NCBI RefSeq assembly: GCF_963422545.1
Contig: NZ_OY730251.1
Location: forward strand, 186,001-250,000
DNA: 64,000 bases
Source: an uncultured Flavobacterium sp.
Lineage (GTDB): Bacteria; Bacteroidota; Bacteroidia; Flavobacteriales; Flavobacteriaceae
Reading direction: 5' to 3'
The translations under genes were made by a program, and so were the position numbers. This document shows positions 26,754 to 35,803 of the stretch, piece after piece. Position 1 is the first letter of the stretch. Each line of letters begins with the position of its first letter. Below the pieces are notes generated by a model that had not been told where the DNA came from, searched no databases, and saw nothing but the letters and a program-made list of their open reading frames with translations.

Positions 26754-26783
26754 AAAACATCCTTCAAAAGAGGATGTTTTTTT
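26754..26783. terminator. terminator shared by the candidate RNA and folA
   Basis: AAAACATCCT (26754-26763) pairs with AGGATGTTTT (26771-26780), 7-nt loop, followed by T3 on the plus strand and by T-rich sequence on the minus strand. The folA stop codon begins inside the T tract. Confidence 0.85.
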
Positions 26784-27264
26784 ATTTACGGATGTAAGTC
26801 TCGTAAGTGTAATCGTAAAGATGTTTTTCGTCTTTAAAGTTCGCTTCAGTTTCTACAAGTTGCCATTCGCTTTCTCTGATTTTAGGAAAGAAAGTGTCTG
26901 CCTCGAAAGAATGGTGCACTTTTGTTATTTCTATAATATCAGCATACGGTAACCCCAGATTATAAATCTCACCTCCGCCAATAATATAAGCATCTTCGTT
27001 TTCAGGACATGCAGCAATTGCTTTTTCAATACTATCTACAACAATGCAGCCTTCCGGATTATAATCTGTTTGATGTGTAATTATTACATGAACCCGATTT
27101 GGTAATGCTTTTGGAAAGCTTTCAAAAGTTTTTCTTCCCATTATGATGTGATGATTGGTCGTAAGCGTTTTGAATCTTTTAAAATCATTTGGCAAGTGCC
27201 AAACTAATTCATTATTTTTTCCAAGGGCATTATTTTCGGCAACAGCCGCTATCATTATAATCAT
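26782..27264 (-). CDS. folA: dihydrofolate reductase
   Basis: DHFR reduces dihydrofolate to tetrahydrofolate with NADPH. The 160-residue length is typical. Motifs are MIAAVAENNALGKNNELVWHLPND (residues about 4-27, containing the conserved Trp and Asp), HHIIMGRKTFESFPKALPNR, and YIIGGGEIYNLGLPYAD. thyA, which produces dihydrofolate, lies 0.9 kb away on the same strand, and the two are metabolically linked. Confidence 0.95.
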   Translation of the reverse strand: MIIMIAAVAENNALGKNNELVWHLPNDFKRFKTLTTNHHIIMGRKTFESFPKALPNRVHVIITHQTDYNPEGCIVVDSIEKAIAACPENEDAYIIGGGEIYNLGLPYADIIEITKVHHSFEADTFFPKIRESEWQLVETEANFKDEKHLYDYTYETYIRK

Positions 27265-27276
27265 GGTATCCTAAAA

Positions 27277-27621
27277 CTAAATTTTACTTTCTGTATCCTC
27301 ATTTATTCTGGACTCTAATTGGCTGATTCTCTTTTGCTGTAAAGCCACAAGTCTGTCAATTTGTTCTCTTTCCCATTTTTTATTCATGAATCTGTCTGTT
27401 ATGTAAACTTTTATAAAGTGTAGAATAAAGACAAAAAACCATATCGTTATGGCCCAAATGCACCAATTTTGGTCGGTGGTTCCTCCAAAACCAAAAAATC
27501 TGTTAGCGATAAATAAAAATAAACTCCCTAATAGAAAAAGTACAAAATGAAAATAAAGCACTTTTTTTTGCCTGATTCTTCTCCTGGCATATTCATATTG
27601 TTCGTGTACTTCTTTTTCCAT
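27277..27621 (-). CDS. 2TM domain-containing membrane protein
   Basis: A 114-residue protein with two membrane helices (about residues 22-40 and 54-72) and the family pattern: YEYARRRIRQKKVLYFH before the first helix and FIKVYITDRFMNKKWEREQI after the second. A basic C-terminal coiled-coil follows. The 2TM family is common in Flavobacteriia and of unknown function; elsewhere it is sometimes fused to sensor kinases. It lies 12 bp upstream of folA and is probably co-transcribed. Confidence 0.82.
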   Translation of the reverse strand: MEKEVHEQYEYARRRIRQKKVLYFHFVLFLLGSLFLFIANRFFGFGGTTDQNWCIWAITIWFFVFILHFIKVYITDRFMNKKWEREQIDRLVALQQKRISQLESRINEDTESKI

Positions 27622-27859
27622 ATAAAATAAATGAGATCATAAAGTTAAAATTTATTTTGAAAACACAATATTTTGAGTGTAGAATATTTGTTTTAAAATG
27701 AGTTACGAATTCAGAATGCGAAATTTATATTGCCATAAAATTATTGATATGATTTAAAAAATAGTGTGTTTTTGATATTATCGCAAATCGAATGTGTGGG
27801 TGTTGAAAGTTCGTTTGAATTTGTGTAATTTAGTGTATGAATCTAAAAACTAAATAGTT

Positions 27860-28156
27860 ATGTCTTTAAAGAAACAATTTATTAAAACGAAACCGGTTTG
27901 TAAAGTTACATTTTCTATAGATGCTAAAGATGCAAGTTCGGCTGCAGTTGTTGGAGATTTTAACAACTGGAATGTTGAAGAAGGAACTTTGAGTAAGTTA
28001 AAAAACGGTACTTTTAAAGCTACTTATGACTTAGTTAAAGATGCAATTTACGAATTTAAGTATGTGATTGACGGAAGTTATGTTAACGATCCTGAAGCTG
28101 ATTCTTATAAATGGAATGACTATGCAGGAAGTGAAAATAGTGTTTTAGTAGTATAA
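27860..28156 (+). CDS. small CBM48/isoamylase-N-terminal-like carbohydrate-binding protein
   Basis: A 98-residue protein consisting of one immunoglobulin-like early-set domain as found at the N-terminus of glycogen-branching and debranching enzymes and in AMPK beta subunits. Hallmarks are VTFSIDAKDASSAAVVGDFNNWN (GDFNNW) and YEFKYVIDGSYVNDPEAD, ending NSVLVV. It has no signal peptide and no catalytic part, so it probably binds glycogen-like polymers or serves as a regulatory subunit. It stands alone and is followed by a terminator. Confidence 0.88.
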   Translation: MSLKKQFIKTKPVCKVTFSIDAKDASSAAVVGDFNNWNVEEGTLSKLKNGTFKATYDLVKDAIYEFKYVIDGSYVNDPEADSYKWNDYAGSENSVLVV

Positions 28157-28191
28157 AAAAAATCCGCTTAAGTTTTAAGCGGATTTTTTTA
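28155..28191. terminator. bidirectional terminator between the CBM48 gene and thyA
   Basis: AAAAATCCGCTTAA pairs with TTAAGCGGATTTTT around a 3-nt loop, with A- and T-runs on both sides, between convergent genes. Confidence 0.92.
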
Positions 28192-28195
28192 TAAT

Positions 28196-29047
28196 TTATA
28201 CAGCAACACTACCTTTTATTCCGGCATGTGGCTCGTAATCTAAAAGTGTAAAGTCATTATAATCAAAATCAAAAATGTTTTTAATCTCAGGATTCAAAAT
28301 CATTTTTGGTAATGGTTTTGGCTCACGGGTTAATTGCAATTCTAATTGTTCAAAATGATTGTTGTAAATGTGTGCGTCTCCAAAAGTGTGAATAAATTCA
28401 CCATATTCTAAATCGCAAACCTGTGCAATCATCATAGTTAACAATGCATAAGAAGCAATATTAAAAGGAACTCCTAAAAATATATCAGCACTTCGTTGGT
28501 ATAACTGGCAAGATAATTTCCCTTTTGTTTCTCCTTTTTCAGTATCAGGACTAGTTACATAAAATTGAAAAAAAGCATGACAAGGAGGTAATGCGGCTTT
28601 ATTATTAGCTACATTTTCTTCAAATGACTTTTTAGTATCCGGTAAAACAGAAGGATTCCAGGCTGAAACCAGCATTCTGCGACTGTTTGGGTTTGTTTTT
28701 AGTTCAGTAATCAATTCAGAGATCTGATCAATTTCTTCGCTATTCCAATTGCGCCATTGGTGTCCGTAAACAGGGCCTAAATCGCCATTAGAATCTGCCC
28801 AGGCGTCCCAGATTTTTACTCCGTTTTCCTGAAGATATTTAATATTTGTATCGCCTTTTAAGAACCAAAGCAATTCGTAAATAATAGATTTTAAGTGTAA
28901 TTTTTTGGTAGTAACCATTGGGAAACCCTCACTTAAATCAAAACGCATCTGGTAGCCAAAAACACTCTTTGTTCCTGTTCCTGTTCGGTCTCCTTTTTGA
29001 TTGCCGTTTTCTAAAACGTGTTTTACTAAATCTAAGTATTGTTTCAT
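28196..29047 (-). CDS. thyA: thymidylate synthase
   Basis: ThyA methylates dUMP to dTMP using methylene-tetrahydrofolate. The 283-residue protein has RTGTGTKSVFG near residue 21, RRMLVSAWNPS near 123, and the nucleophile Cys156 in LPPCHAFFQFYV, followed by QLYQRSADIFLGVPFNIASYALL and the HTFGDAHIYNNH motif. An insertion of roughly 15-20 residues precedes the active-site Cys relative to the E. coli enzyme. It is convergent with the CBM48 gene. Confidence 0.96.
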   Translation of the reverse strand: MKQYLDLVKHVLENGNQKGDRTGTGTKSVFGYQMRFDLSEGFPMVTTKKLHLKSIIYELLWFLKGDTNIKYLQENGVKIWDAWADSNGDLGPVYGHQWRNWNSEEIDQISELITELKTNPNSRRMLVSAWNPSVLPDTKKSFEENVANNKAALPPCHAFFQFYVTSPDTEKGETKGKLSCQLYQRSADIFLGVPFNIASYALLTMMIAQVCDLEYGEFIHTFGDAHIYNNHFEQLELQLTREPKPLPKMILNPEIKNIFDFDYNDFTLLDYEPHAGIKGSVAV

Positions 29048-29132
29048 TGTTGGTTTATTCGTTTAATTGTTTAATCGTGAATTTGTTTAGTCGATTTAAC
29101 GGATAAACGGTTTGACGATTAACTATTAAAAT

Positions 29133-29756
29133 TTATCTTTTCGAGATTTCGTCTCTAATTTTTGCTGCTTTTTCATAGTCTTCCTGAGAAACTGCCTGAT
29201 CTAAAAGTTCATTTAGTTCTTGTAAGGTATGTTTAGCATAAACATCTCCTGATTGATTACTTTCTTCTTCATGACCAAAAGTTTCAGGATTCGAAAGAAC
29301 ATCATCAATTTCCTGAGAACCCTGATCGGTTTCTGCAGTATTTGATTTTAAATAAATTCCGGCTTTGTCCAAAATGTTTTTATAAGTAAAAATTGGCGCA
29401 TTGAATCGTAATGCCAAAGCAATTGCATCAGATGTTCTGGCATCGATAATTTCTTCAATTTTATCTCTTTCGCAGATTAAACTAGAATAAAAAACGCCAT
29501 CAACAAGTTTATGGATAATAACTTGTTTTACTACAATATCAAACCTTTCAGCGAAGTTTTTGAATAAATCGTGTGTTAATGGGCGAGGAGGTTTTATTTC
29601 TTTTTCTAAGGCAATAGCTATAGATTGTGCTTCAAAAGCACCAATAACTATTGGTAATTTTCTTTCGCCATCAACTTCATTCAAAATTAAGGCATAAGCG
29701 CCATTTTGAGTTTGACTGTATGAAATTCCTTTTATGGATAATTTTACTAGACTCAT
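29133..29756 (-). CDS. bifunctional nuclease (BFN/DUF151) family protein with UVR motif
   Basis: A 207-residue protein. The N-terminal 130 residues are a BFN/DUF151 domain: LILNEVDGERKLPIVIGAFEAQSIA, RPLTHDLFKNFAERF, and DARTSDAIALALRFNAPIF. The C-terminus has a UvrB/UvrC-type helical motif (ELLDQAVSQEDYEKAAKIRDEISKR). Plant members have DNase and RNase activity; bacterial members may regulate or protect nucleic acids. The exact role here is unknown. It lies upstream of thyA on the same strand. Confidence 0.85.
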   Translation of the reverse strand: MSLVKLSIKGISYSQTQNGAYALILNEVDGERKLPIVIGAFEAQSIAIALEKEIKPPRPLTHDLFKNFAERFDIVVKQVIIHKLVDGVFYSSLICERDKIEEIIDARTSDAIALALRFNAPIFTYKNILDKAGIYLKSNTAETDQGSQEIDDVLSNPETFGHEEESNQSGDVYAKHTLQELNELLDQAVSQEDYEKAAKIRDEISKR

Positions 29757-29853
29757 ATATGTTGGTAAAAAAGGGCAATTAATGCCTCATTTTAATACTT
29801 TTTTTGATTGAAAAATAAAGGTGCAATTTTAATCAAAAAATATGGAACAAAAA

Positions 29854-29898
29854 AGCTACCTAAAAACAAAGGTACGATTATCTTGTTTTTAGGTAGCT
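29854..29898 (-). terminator. terminator after etfA
   Basis: A perfect 16-bp stem (AGCTACCTAAAAACAA with TTGTTTTTAGGTAGCT, 13-nt loop). On the minus strand it runs into TTTTTT. Confidence 0.9.
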
Positions 29899-29920
29899 AT
29901 ATTTTATAGAGATTTTTAAA

Positions 29921-30889
29921 TTAAGAATGTTGAGCTTTAAAAGCCTTTAATTTCTCAATTAATTGAGGTACAATTTCGAATGCATCACCAACAACACCAT
30001 AATCTGCTACTTTAAAGAAAGGAGCTTCCGGATCATTATTGATAACTACTTTTACTTTTGATGAGTTAATACCCGCAATGTGCTGAATAGCACCAGAAAT
30101 TCCTATTGCAATATATAAGTTTGTTGCAACCGGTTTTCCTGTTTGCCCAACGTGTTCACTGTGAGGTCTCCATCCTAAATCAGAAACTGGTTTAGAACAT
30201 GCAGTTGCAGCGCCTAATACAGAAGCTAATTCTTCTACCATTCCCCAGTTTTCAGGACCTTTTAGACCACGTCCGCCAGAAACTACGATATCAGCATCAG
30301 CAATTGAAACTTTTCCGGTTACTTTTTCTACAGATTCTACTTTTACTCCAAAATCATTGTCTCCAATTGTAGGGTTAAAGTCTTCTTCAGATGCAGATCC
30401 TGCACTTTCGAAGATTCCGTAAGAGTTTTTGGCTAAGCCAAGAACTTTTACATCAGTGTTGATTTCAGTAATATTGAAAGCTTTGTTAGAAAAAGCATTT
30501 CTTTTTACCTGAAAAGGAGATGTGCTAACAGGTAATCCAACAACATTTGAAGCAAAACCAGCATTTAAAGCTACTGCAACTAATGATGAAAGATAGATAC
30601 TGTCTGTTGTAGAAGAAAGTAAAACTACTTTTGTTCCTTCCTTTTCAGCAGCTTGTTTGATAACATCGGCGTAGGCCTTAGCTGTAAAACCTGCTAATTT
30701 ATCGTTGTTTACTTTTAATACTTTATCAACTCCGTATTTAGATAGCTCACTTACATCGCTGATGTTTACGGTTAAAGCTGTCACGGTAGTTCCTAATGTT
30801 TCTGCTACTTTTTTAGCGTAAGAAGCTAATTCAAAAGCAACTTTTTTAAATTTTCCTTCTGCAGATTCTGCATATATTAATATTGACAT
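29921..30889 (-). CDS. etfA: electron transfer flavoprotein subunit alpha
   Basis: ETF alpha binds FAD and passes electrons from acyl-CoA dehydrogenases to ETF-quinone oxidoreductase. The 322-residue protein has the C-terminal FAD-binding domain with VVSGGRGLKGPENWGMVEELA, GATACSKPVSDLGWRPHSEHVGQTG, and YIAIGISGAIQHIAGI. It is 74 bp after etfB on the same strand. The gap contains a repeated TTTCAGGTTTCAAGTTT word. Confidence 0.95.
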   Translation of the reverse strand: MSILIYAESAEGKFKKVAFELASYAKKVAETLGTTVTALTVNISDVSELSKYGVDKVLKVNNDKLAGFTAKAYADVIKQAAEKEGTKVVLLSSTTDSIYLSSLVAVALNAGFASNVVGLPVSTSPFQVKRNAFSNKAFNITEINTDVKVLGLAKNSYGIFESAGSASEEDFNPTIGDNDFGVKVESVEKVTGKVSIADADIVVSGGRGLKGPENWGMVEELASVLGAATACSKPVSDLGWRPHSEHVGQTGKPVATNLYIAIGISGAIQHIAGINSSKVKVVINNDPEAPFFKVADYGVVGDAFEIVPQLIEKLKAFKAQHS

Positions 30890-30963
30890 ATTTTTTTGTT
30901 TAAAAGTTTAAAGTTTCAGGTTTCAAGTTTGTAAACTGAAAACTGCGACTGAATACTTGATTA

Positions 30964-31710
30964 CTAGATTACTTTCGCTTCGTTGTGTAATAAATTGATT
31001 AACTCATCTAAATTATCAGCAGAAACTAATTTTACAGCTGATTTTGGAGCAGGTTTTTCAAATTTTACTGCTTTTGTATTTACAGGAGCGTCAACTGGCT
31101 CAAGAATAGTAAGAGCTTTTGTTCTTGCAGTCATGATTCCTCTCATGTTTGGGATACGAAGATCTTTTTCTTCAACAAGACCTTTTTGACCACCAATAAT
31201 TAAAGGTAAAGTAGTGCTTACAGTTTCTTTTCCTCCATCAATTTCACGAACCGCTTTTACATTATTTCCATCAACTGTTAAAGCAGTACAAGAATTTAAA
31301 AAGTTAGAACCTAGAATTCCTGCGATCATTCCAGGAACCATTCCTCCGTTATAATCTAAAGATTCTTTTCCGGCAATTACTAAATCATAACCACCATTTT
31401 TAATTACTTCAGCAAGTTGTTTTGCTACGAAAAAACCATCAGTTGGGTTTGCATTTACTCGAATAGCTTCGTTTGCACCAATAGCAAGAGCTTTACGTAA
31501 AGTAGGTTCTGTATCAGGACCACCTACATTTACTACAGTTACAGTAGCGCCTTGTTGTTCCTGAAACCAAATTGCACGTGTAAGACCAAACTCGTCATTA
31601 GGATTAATTACAAATTGTACACCATTGGTGTCAAATTCTGAGTCACCATTGGAGAAGTTAATTTTTGAAGTAGTATCAGGTACATGGCTGATGCAAACTA
31701 ATATTTTCAT
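30964..31710 (-). CDS. etfB: electron transfer flavoprotein subunit beta
   Basis: The 248-residue partner of EtfA, with the AMP-binding pattern of the family: CISHVPDTTSKI at the N-terminus, FVINPNDEFGLTRAIW, LAIGANEAIRVN, and the signature VAGKESLDYNGGMVPGMIAGILG; the C-terminal recognition part contains NMRGIMTARTKAL. First gene of the etfBA pair. Confidence 0.95.
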   Translation of the reverse strand: MKILVCISHVPDTTSKINFSNGDSEFDTNGVQFVINPNDEFGLTRAIWFQEQQGATVTVVNVGGPDTEPTLRKALAIGANEAIRVNANPTDGFFVAKQLAEVIKNGGYDLVIAGKESLDYNGGMVPGMIAGILGSNFLNSCTALTVDGNNVKAVREIDGGKETVSTTLPLIIGGQKGLVEEKDLRIPNMRGIMTARTKALTILEPVDAPVNTKAVKFEKPAPKSAVKLVSADNLDELINLLHNEAKVI

Positions 31711-31745
31711 AAGTATATATTTTTGTATTTAATAATATGCTTTGA

Positions 31746-31753
31746 CAAATTTA
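31746..31753 (-). promoter_or_regulatory. possible -7 box for etfB
   Basis: TAAATTTG on the minus strand matches TAnnTTTG exactly and would start transcription about 30 nt before the etfB ATG. No clear TTTG -33 box is seen at the right distance. Confidence 0.35.
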
Positions 31754-32204
31754 GAAATTAAAATCGGAATAATATACTATGCATGCATAATATTTTTTAA
31801 AAACTATTACGTTTTCGCAGATTATGAAATTTTGAAGCTGTTTTATAATAATTGAAAAGAGATAATGTAGTCATTTATGCTGATTCTTAGGAATTTTATA
31901 ATGCGACAAGCGAGAACAATTGTTAAAATTTAGTTTGAATTATACTACAATTTCAATTGTTGCGTTTTAAAGAAAGAATTTTATGAAAATAAGAATGCAA
32001 CAAATAAAGATGAATTTGTATCAAAAGTGTTTTAGGAATGAAAGAGCTGCTTTTACATCGATTTCGTAAATATCACAATAAATTTTAAAAAGTTAAAAGC
32101 AGAAGACAGAAGGAAGTTCATGTGATTTTAAATCTAATTTATGCTTTTAAGTTATTTAAAATATTTATTTTTGCTCTTCAGAAAATTCAACATACAATAT
32201 AAAT
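31754..32204. other. gene-free gap between divergent etfB and pdhB
   Basis: About 450 AT-rich bases without a plausible ORF. CTGCTTTTA (near 32048) and TAAAAGCAG (near 32095) could pair, and TATTTTTG at 32166-32173 fits a -7 box for pdhB 31 nt before its start. Nothing else stands out. Confidence 0.35.
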
Positions 32205-33182
32205 ATGAGAACAATACAATTTAGAGAGGCCATTTGTGAAGCGATGAGCGAAGAAATGCGTCACGATGAATCCATATATTTAATGGGCGAAGAAGTTGCA
32301 GAATACAATGGAGCTTACAAAGCTTCAAAAGGAATGCTTGCTGAGTTTGGCGAAAAAAGAGTAATTGATACTCCAATTGCTGAGCTTGGTTTTACAGGAA
32401 TTGCAGTAGGATCAGCTATGAACGGTTGTCGTCCTATTGTTGAGTATATGACATTCAACTTCTGTTTAGTAGGTATTGATCAAATTATAAATAATGCTGC
32501 TAAAATGCGTCAAATGACAGGAGGACAATTTAATGTGCCTATCGTTTTTCGTGGACCAACTGCTTCTGCAGGTCAATTAGGAGCTACTCACTCTCAAGCT
32601 TTAGAAAACTGGTTTGCTAATACTCCGGGTCTTAAAGTTGTTGTACCTTCAACACCTTATGATGCAAAAGGACTTTTAAAATCTGCAATTCGTGATAACG
32701 ATCCTGTAATTTTTATGGAGTCTGAGCAAATGTATGGTGATAAAGGTGAAGTGCCAGACGGAGAATACACAATTCCGTTAGGAGTTGCAGATGTTAAACG
32801 TGAAGGAAAAGATGTTACAATTGTTTCTTTCGGAAAAATCATTAAAGAAGCTTTTATTGCTGCTGATGAATTAGCAAAAGAAGGAATTTCATGTGAAATT
32901 ATCGATTTAAGAACAGTTCGTCCAATGGATAAAGATACTATTCTTGCCTCTGTTAAAAAGACAAACCGTTTAGTAATTTTAGAAGAAGCCTGGCCATTTG
33001 CAAGTGTTTCATCTGAAATAACATATATTGTTCAGGAACAAGCTTTTGATTTTCTTGACGCGCCAATTCAACGTATTACAACTGCTGATACACCAGCACC
33101 TTACTCTCCTGTTTTACTAAAAGATTGGTTGCCTAATGCAGCTGATGTAGTAAAAGCAGTAAAGAAAGTAATGTACAAATAG
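32205..33182 (+). CDS. pdhB: pyruvate dehydrogenase E1 component subunit beta
   Basis: The beta subunit of the E1 (alpha2beta2) thiamine-diphosphate-dependent decarboxylase feeding acetyl-CoA synthesis. The 325-residue protein has FREAICEAMSEEMRHDESIYLMGEEVAEYNGAY-type N-terminus (with the catalytic-site Glu region), the GCRPIVEYMTFNF segment, FRGPTASAGQLGATHSQALE, and the C-terminal transketolase domain (EGISCEIIDLRTVRPMD, EEAWPFASVSSEI). No pdhA or pdhC is in the window, so the complex genes are dispersed. A terminator follows. Confidence 0.93.
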   Translation: MRTIQFREAICEAMSEEMRHDESIYLMGEEVAEYNGAYKASKGMLAEFGEKRVIDTPIAELGFTGIAVGSAMNGCRPIVEYMTFNFCLVGIDQIINNAAKMRQMTGGQFNVPIVFRGPTASAGQLGATHSQALENWFANTPGLKVVVPSTPYDAKGLLKSAIRDNDPVIFMESEQMYGDKGEVPDGEYTIPLGVADVKREGKDVTIVSFGKIIKEAFIAADELAKEGISCEIIDLRTVRPMDKDTILASVKKTNRLVILEEAWPFASVSSEITYIVQEQAFDFLDAPIQRITTADTPAPYSPVLLKDWLPNAADVVKAVKKVMYK

Positions 33183-33201
33183 TCAATTAAACAATACTCT
33201 T

Positions 33202-33240
33202 AAAACTTCATCAGGCATGTTAATTGATGAAGTTTTTTTT
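33202..33240 (+). terminator. terminator after pdhB
   Basis: AAAACTTCATCA (33202-33213) pairs with TGATGAAGTTTT (33225-33236), then T-run. It overlaps a possible upstream start of the next ORF, supporting the later start at 33251. Confidence 0.85.
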
Positions 33241-33250
33241 TTGCCGGATT

Positions 33251-35752
33251 ATGAAAAGAATAATTTTACTCAGCCTGTTTTTTGTATTTGCACTTGCGAA
33301 TATTGCTACTGCACAAACTAAAGTGAGCGGAATTGTTTTGGATAAATCCAATCAGCCCGTTCCGTTTGCCAATGTTGTTTTTAAAGGATCAAATACAGGA
33401 ATAGTTTCTAATGAAGATGGACGTTTTTATCTGGAATCGCCAAATACTTATACCACTTTATTAGTTACTTCTGCCGGATTTTCTGATCAGGAAGTTCCTT
33501 TAGAAAAAGCAGTAAATTATGATTTTAAAATTGTTCTGAGAGAAGCCGAAGTGCTGAATGAAGTTGTAATTTACACCGGAAAAACATCAAAAAAGAACAA
33601 TCCTGCACTGGATATTTTGAGAAAAATATGGGAAAGAAAACGTAAAAACGGTCTTTATCAATTCAATCAATATCAAATGCAAAAGTACGAGAAAGTTGAA
33701 TTTGATATGAATACAATCGACAGTGCTTTTATGAAGAACAAAATCTTCAAAGGAATGGAGTTTGTATTTAAGCATGTGGATACATCAGAGGTTACCGGAA
33801 AAACGTATTTGCCAATTTTTATTAATGAATCGGTTTACGATGTTTACGGCGATAACAAATTAAAGAAAGTAAAAGAGAACATAACCGGGAATAAAATGTC
33901 TGGTTTTAATGGAAATCAGCAAATTCTTTCATTTGTAAAAGATCTTTATACAGAGTATAATATTTATGATAATCACCTTAAGTTTTTTGATAAGAGTTTT
34001 ACAAGCCCGCTTTCAAGAACCGGAATTGACGTCTATAATTATGTTTTAAAAGACAGCGCATTTATAGACAAAAAATGGTGTTATAATATTGTTTTTTATC
34101 CAAGACGTAAAAACGAATTAACCTTTAAGGGAGATTTTTGGGTAAACGATTCTACTTTTGCCATCAAGAAAATTAATATGGGCGTGACTAAAAGTGCCAA
34201 TATTAACTGGGTAAAAGATATTTATATCGAACAGGAATTTGAGGTAGAAAATGATTCTGTTTTTCTGTTAACCCGTGATTATATGATGTCTGATTTTGCT
34301 TTAAATAAAAAAGAAAATTCAAAAGGTGTTTACGGAAAACGAACAACTTTATACCGAAATCATACATTCAATGTTCAAAAACCGGAAAAGTTTTATAAAG
34401 AAGAAGTCAATTTTATTGATAACGCTGTTTATGATCGGCCACCTGAATTTTGGGAAGAAAATCGTTTTGAGAAATTAAATAAAGACGAAGCCGGCATTTA
34501 TAAAATGCTTGATACACTGCAGACGGTAAGGCGATTTAAGCAGTTGTATAATCTTGTCTCCATTCTGGGAAGTGGTTATGTCGGGTTTAAAAACTTTGAT
34601 TATGGACCAATTTTCTCCACATTTGGCTATAATCAAGTCGAAGGTGTAAGAATTAGGGTAGGAGGACGAACTTATTTCGGGCCAAACGACCCATGGCGTA
34701 TACAAGCTTATACTGCTTATGGATTTAATGATAATAAATTTAAATATGGAGTTTCAGGAAAATGGATGCTCGATAAGAAAAAGCGATTCATTATTTCTGG
34801 AGGAAACAGGCGGGACGTCGAACAGATTGGTGCCAGCTTAACCACAACAAATGATATTTTAGGCCGAAGTTTTGCTTCTTCAGCCTTGTTTACAACTGGA
34901 AGTAACGGAAAATTAACAAACATTAATTTGAGTAACATTTCAGTTGAAATGGAACCGATGAAAAATTTTGTTGTTCAGGCAGGTCTGTCATATAGAACTT
35001 TAGAGTCTGCTTCTCCTACTTTTAGTTTAGATTATTATACCACTTTGCCAAGTCCTTCAAATCCTGCGGGTGTTGTTGCAAGTAAAGTGACACAATCTGA
35101 AGCTAATATTCAGTTTGAGTTTATGCCAAATCGCAAAACTATTGGTTTTGGAGTAGAGCGTAATACTGTAGATAGTCCTTTTAGTCATTTCTTTGTAAAC
35201 TTTAGTTATGGACTTAAAGGAGTTCTTAACAGTGATTTTGCTTACGAAAAAATTCAAGTTTTTTATAAACAACCAATTATTATAGGAGCTTTAGGAAGAT
35301 CAAATATTATTCTTGAAACCGGAAAAACCTTTGGTACAATTCCGTTAGGATTAATGAGCGTAATTCCCGGAAACCAGACTTATTTTACAATTGAAAATAC
35401 GTTTAGTAACTTAAATTTTTACGAGTTCATAACAGATCAGTATACAACTTTGCAATGGAATCATGATTTTGGAGGAAGGTTATTTGCCAGAATTCCATTT
35501 ATGAGAAAACTAAACTGGAGAGAATTTGTAGGTGTAAAAGCAGTTCACGGAACCATTTCAGACGCTAATAGAGCAATAAATGCTTCGGCTCAACCTTACA
35601 ATGCACCAGAGAATGTATATTGGGAATATAATGCCGGAATTGGAAATATCTTTAAAGTATTTCGAATTGATTTCTCCTGGAGAGGAAGTTATTTAAATGA
35701 TCCAGGTGCCAATAAATTTGCAGTAAAAGGATCTTTTGGATTTTATTTCTAA
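33251..35752 (+). CDS. DUF5686 outer-membrane protein with carboxypeptidase-like regulatory domain
   Basis: An 833-residue secreted protein. After a signal peptide (IILLSLFFVFALANIATAQ) comes a CarboxypepD_reg-like domain (KVSGIVLDKSNQPVPFANVVFKG) and then the DUF5686 region, which contains WVNDSTFAIKKINM and VKDIYIEQEFE. The C-terminal half looks like a large beta barrel (FMRKLNWREFVG, ending AVKGSFGFYF). The family is widespread in Bacteroidota and of unknown function. The start ATG at 33251 (MKRIILL) is preferred because upstream codons lie in the pdhB terminator. Confidence 0.85.
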   Translation: MKRIILLSLFFVFALANIATAQTKVSGIVLDKSNQPVPFANVVFKGSNTGIVSNEDGRFYLESPNTYTTLLVTSAGFSDQEVPLEKAVNYDFKIVLREAEVLNEVVIYTGKTSKKNNPALDILRKIWERKRKNGLYQFNQYQMQKYEKVEFDMNTIDSAFMKNKIFKGMEFVFKHVDTSEVTGKTYLPIFINESVYDVYGDNKLKKVKENITGNKMSGFNGNQQILSFVKDLYTEYNIYDNHLKFFDKSFTSPLSRTGIDVYNYVLKDSAFIDKKWCYNIVFYPRRKNELTFKGDFWVNDSTFAIKKINMGVTKSANINWVKDIYIEQEFEVENDSVFLLTRDYMMSDFALNKKENSKGVYGKRTTLYRNHTFNVQKPEKFYKEEVNFIDNAVYDRPPEFWEENRFEKLNKDEAGIYKMLDTLQTVRRFKQLYNLVSILGSGYVGFKNFDYGPIFSTFGYNQVEGVRIRVGGRTYFGPNDPWRIQAYTAYGFNDNKFKYGVSGKWMLDKKKRFIISGGNRRDVEQIGASLTTTNDILGRSFASSALFTTGSNGKLTNINLSNISVEMEPMKNFVVQAGLSYRTLESASPTFSLDYYTTLPSPSNPAGVVASKVTQSEANIQFEFMPNRKTIGFGVERNTVDSPFSHFFVNFSYGLKGVLNSDFAYEKIQVFYKQPIIIGALGRSNIILETGKTFGTIPLGLMSVIPGNQTYFTIENTFSNLNFYEFITDQYTTLQWNHDFGGRLFARIPFMRKLNWREFVGVKAVHGTISDANRAINASAQPYNAPENVYWEYNAGIGNIFKVFRIDFSWRGSYLNDPGANKFAVKGSFGFYF

Positions 35753-35803
35753 CCATCATTTAGATTCTTCGCTTTCATAATTATAATTAACAAATAATAT
35801 TTT

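Noticed and set aside
31754..32204. Candidate ncRNA between etfB and pdhB
   Set aside because: A few short complementary words exist, but no closing helix, promoter-terminator pair or consistent fold was found.
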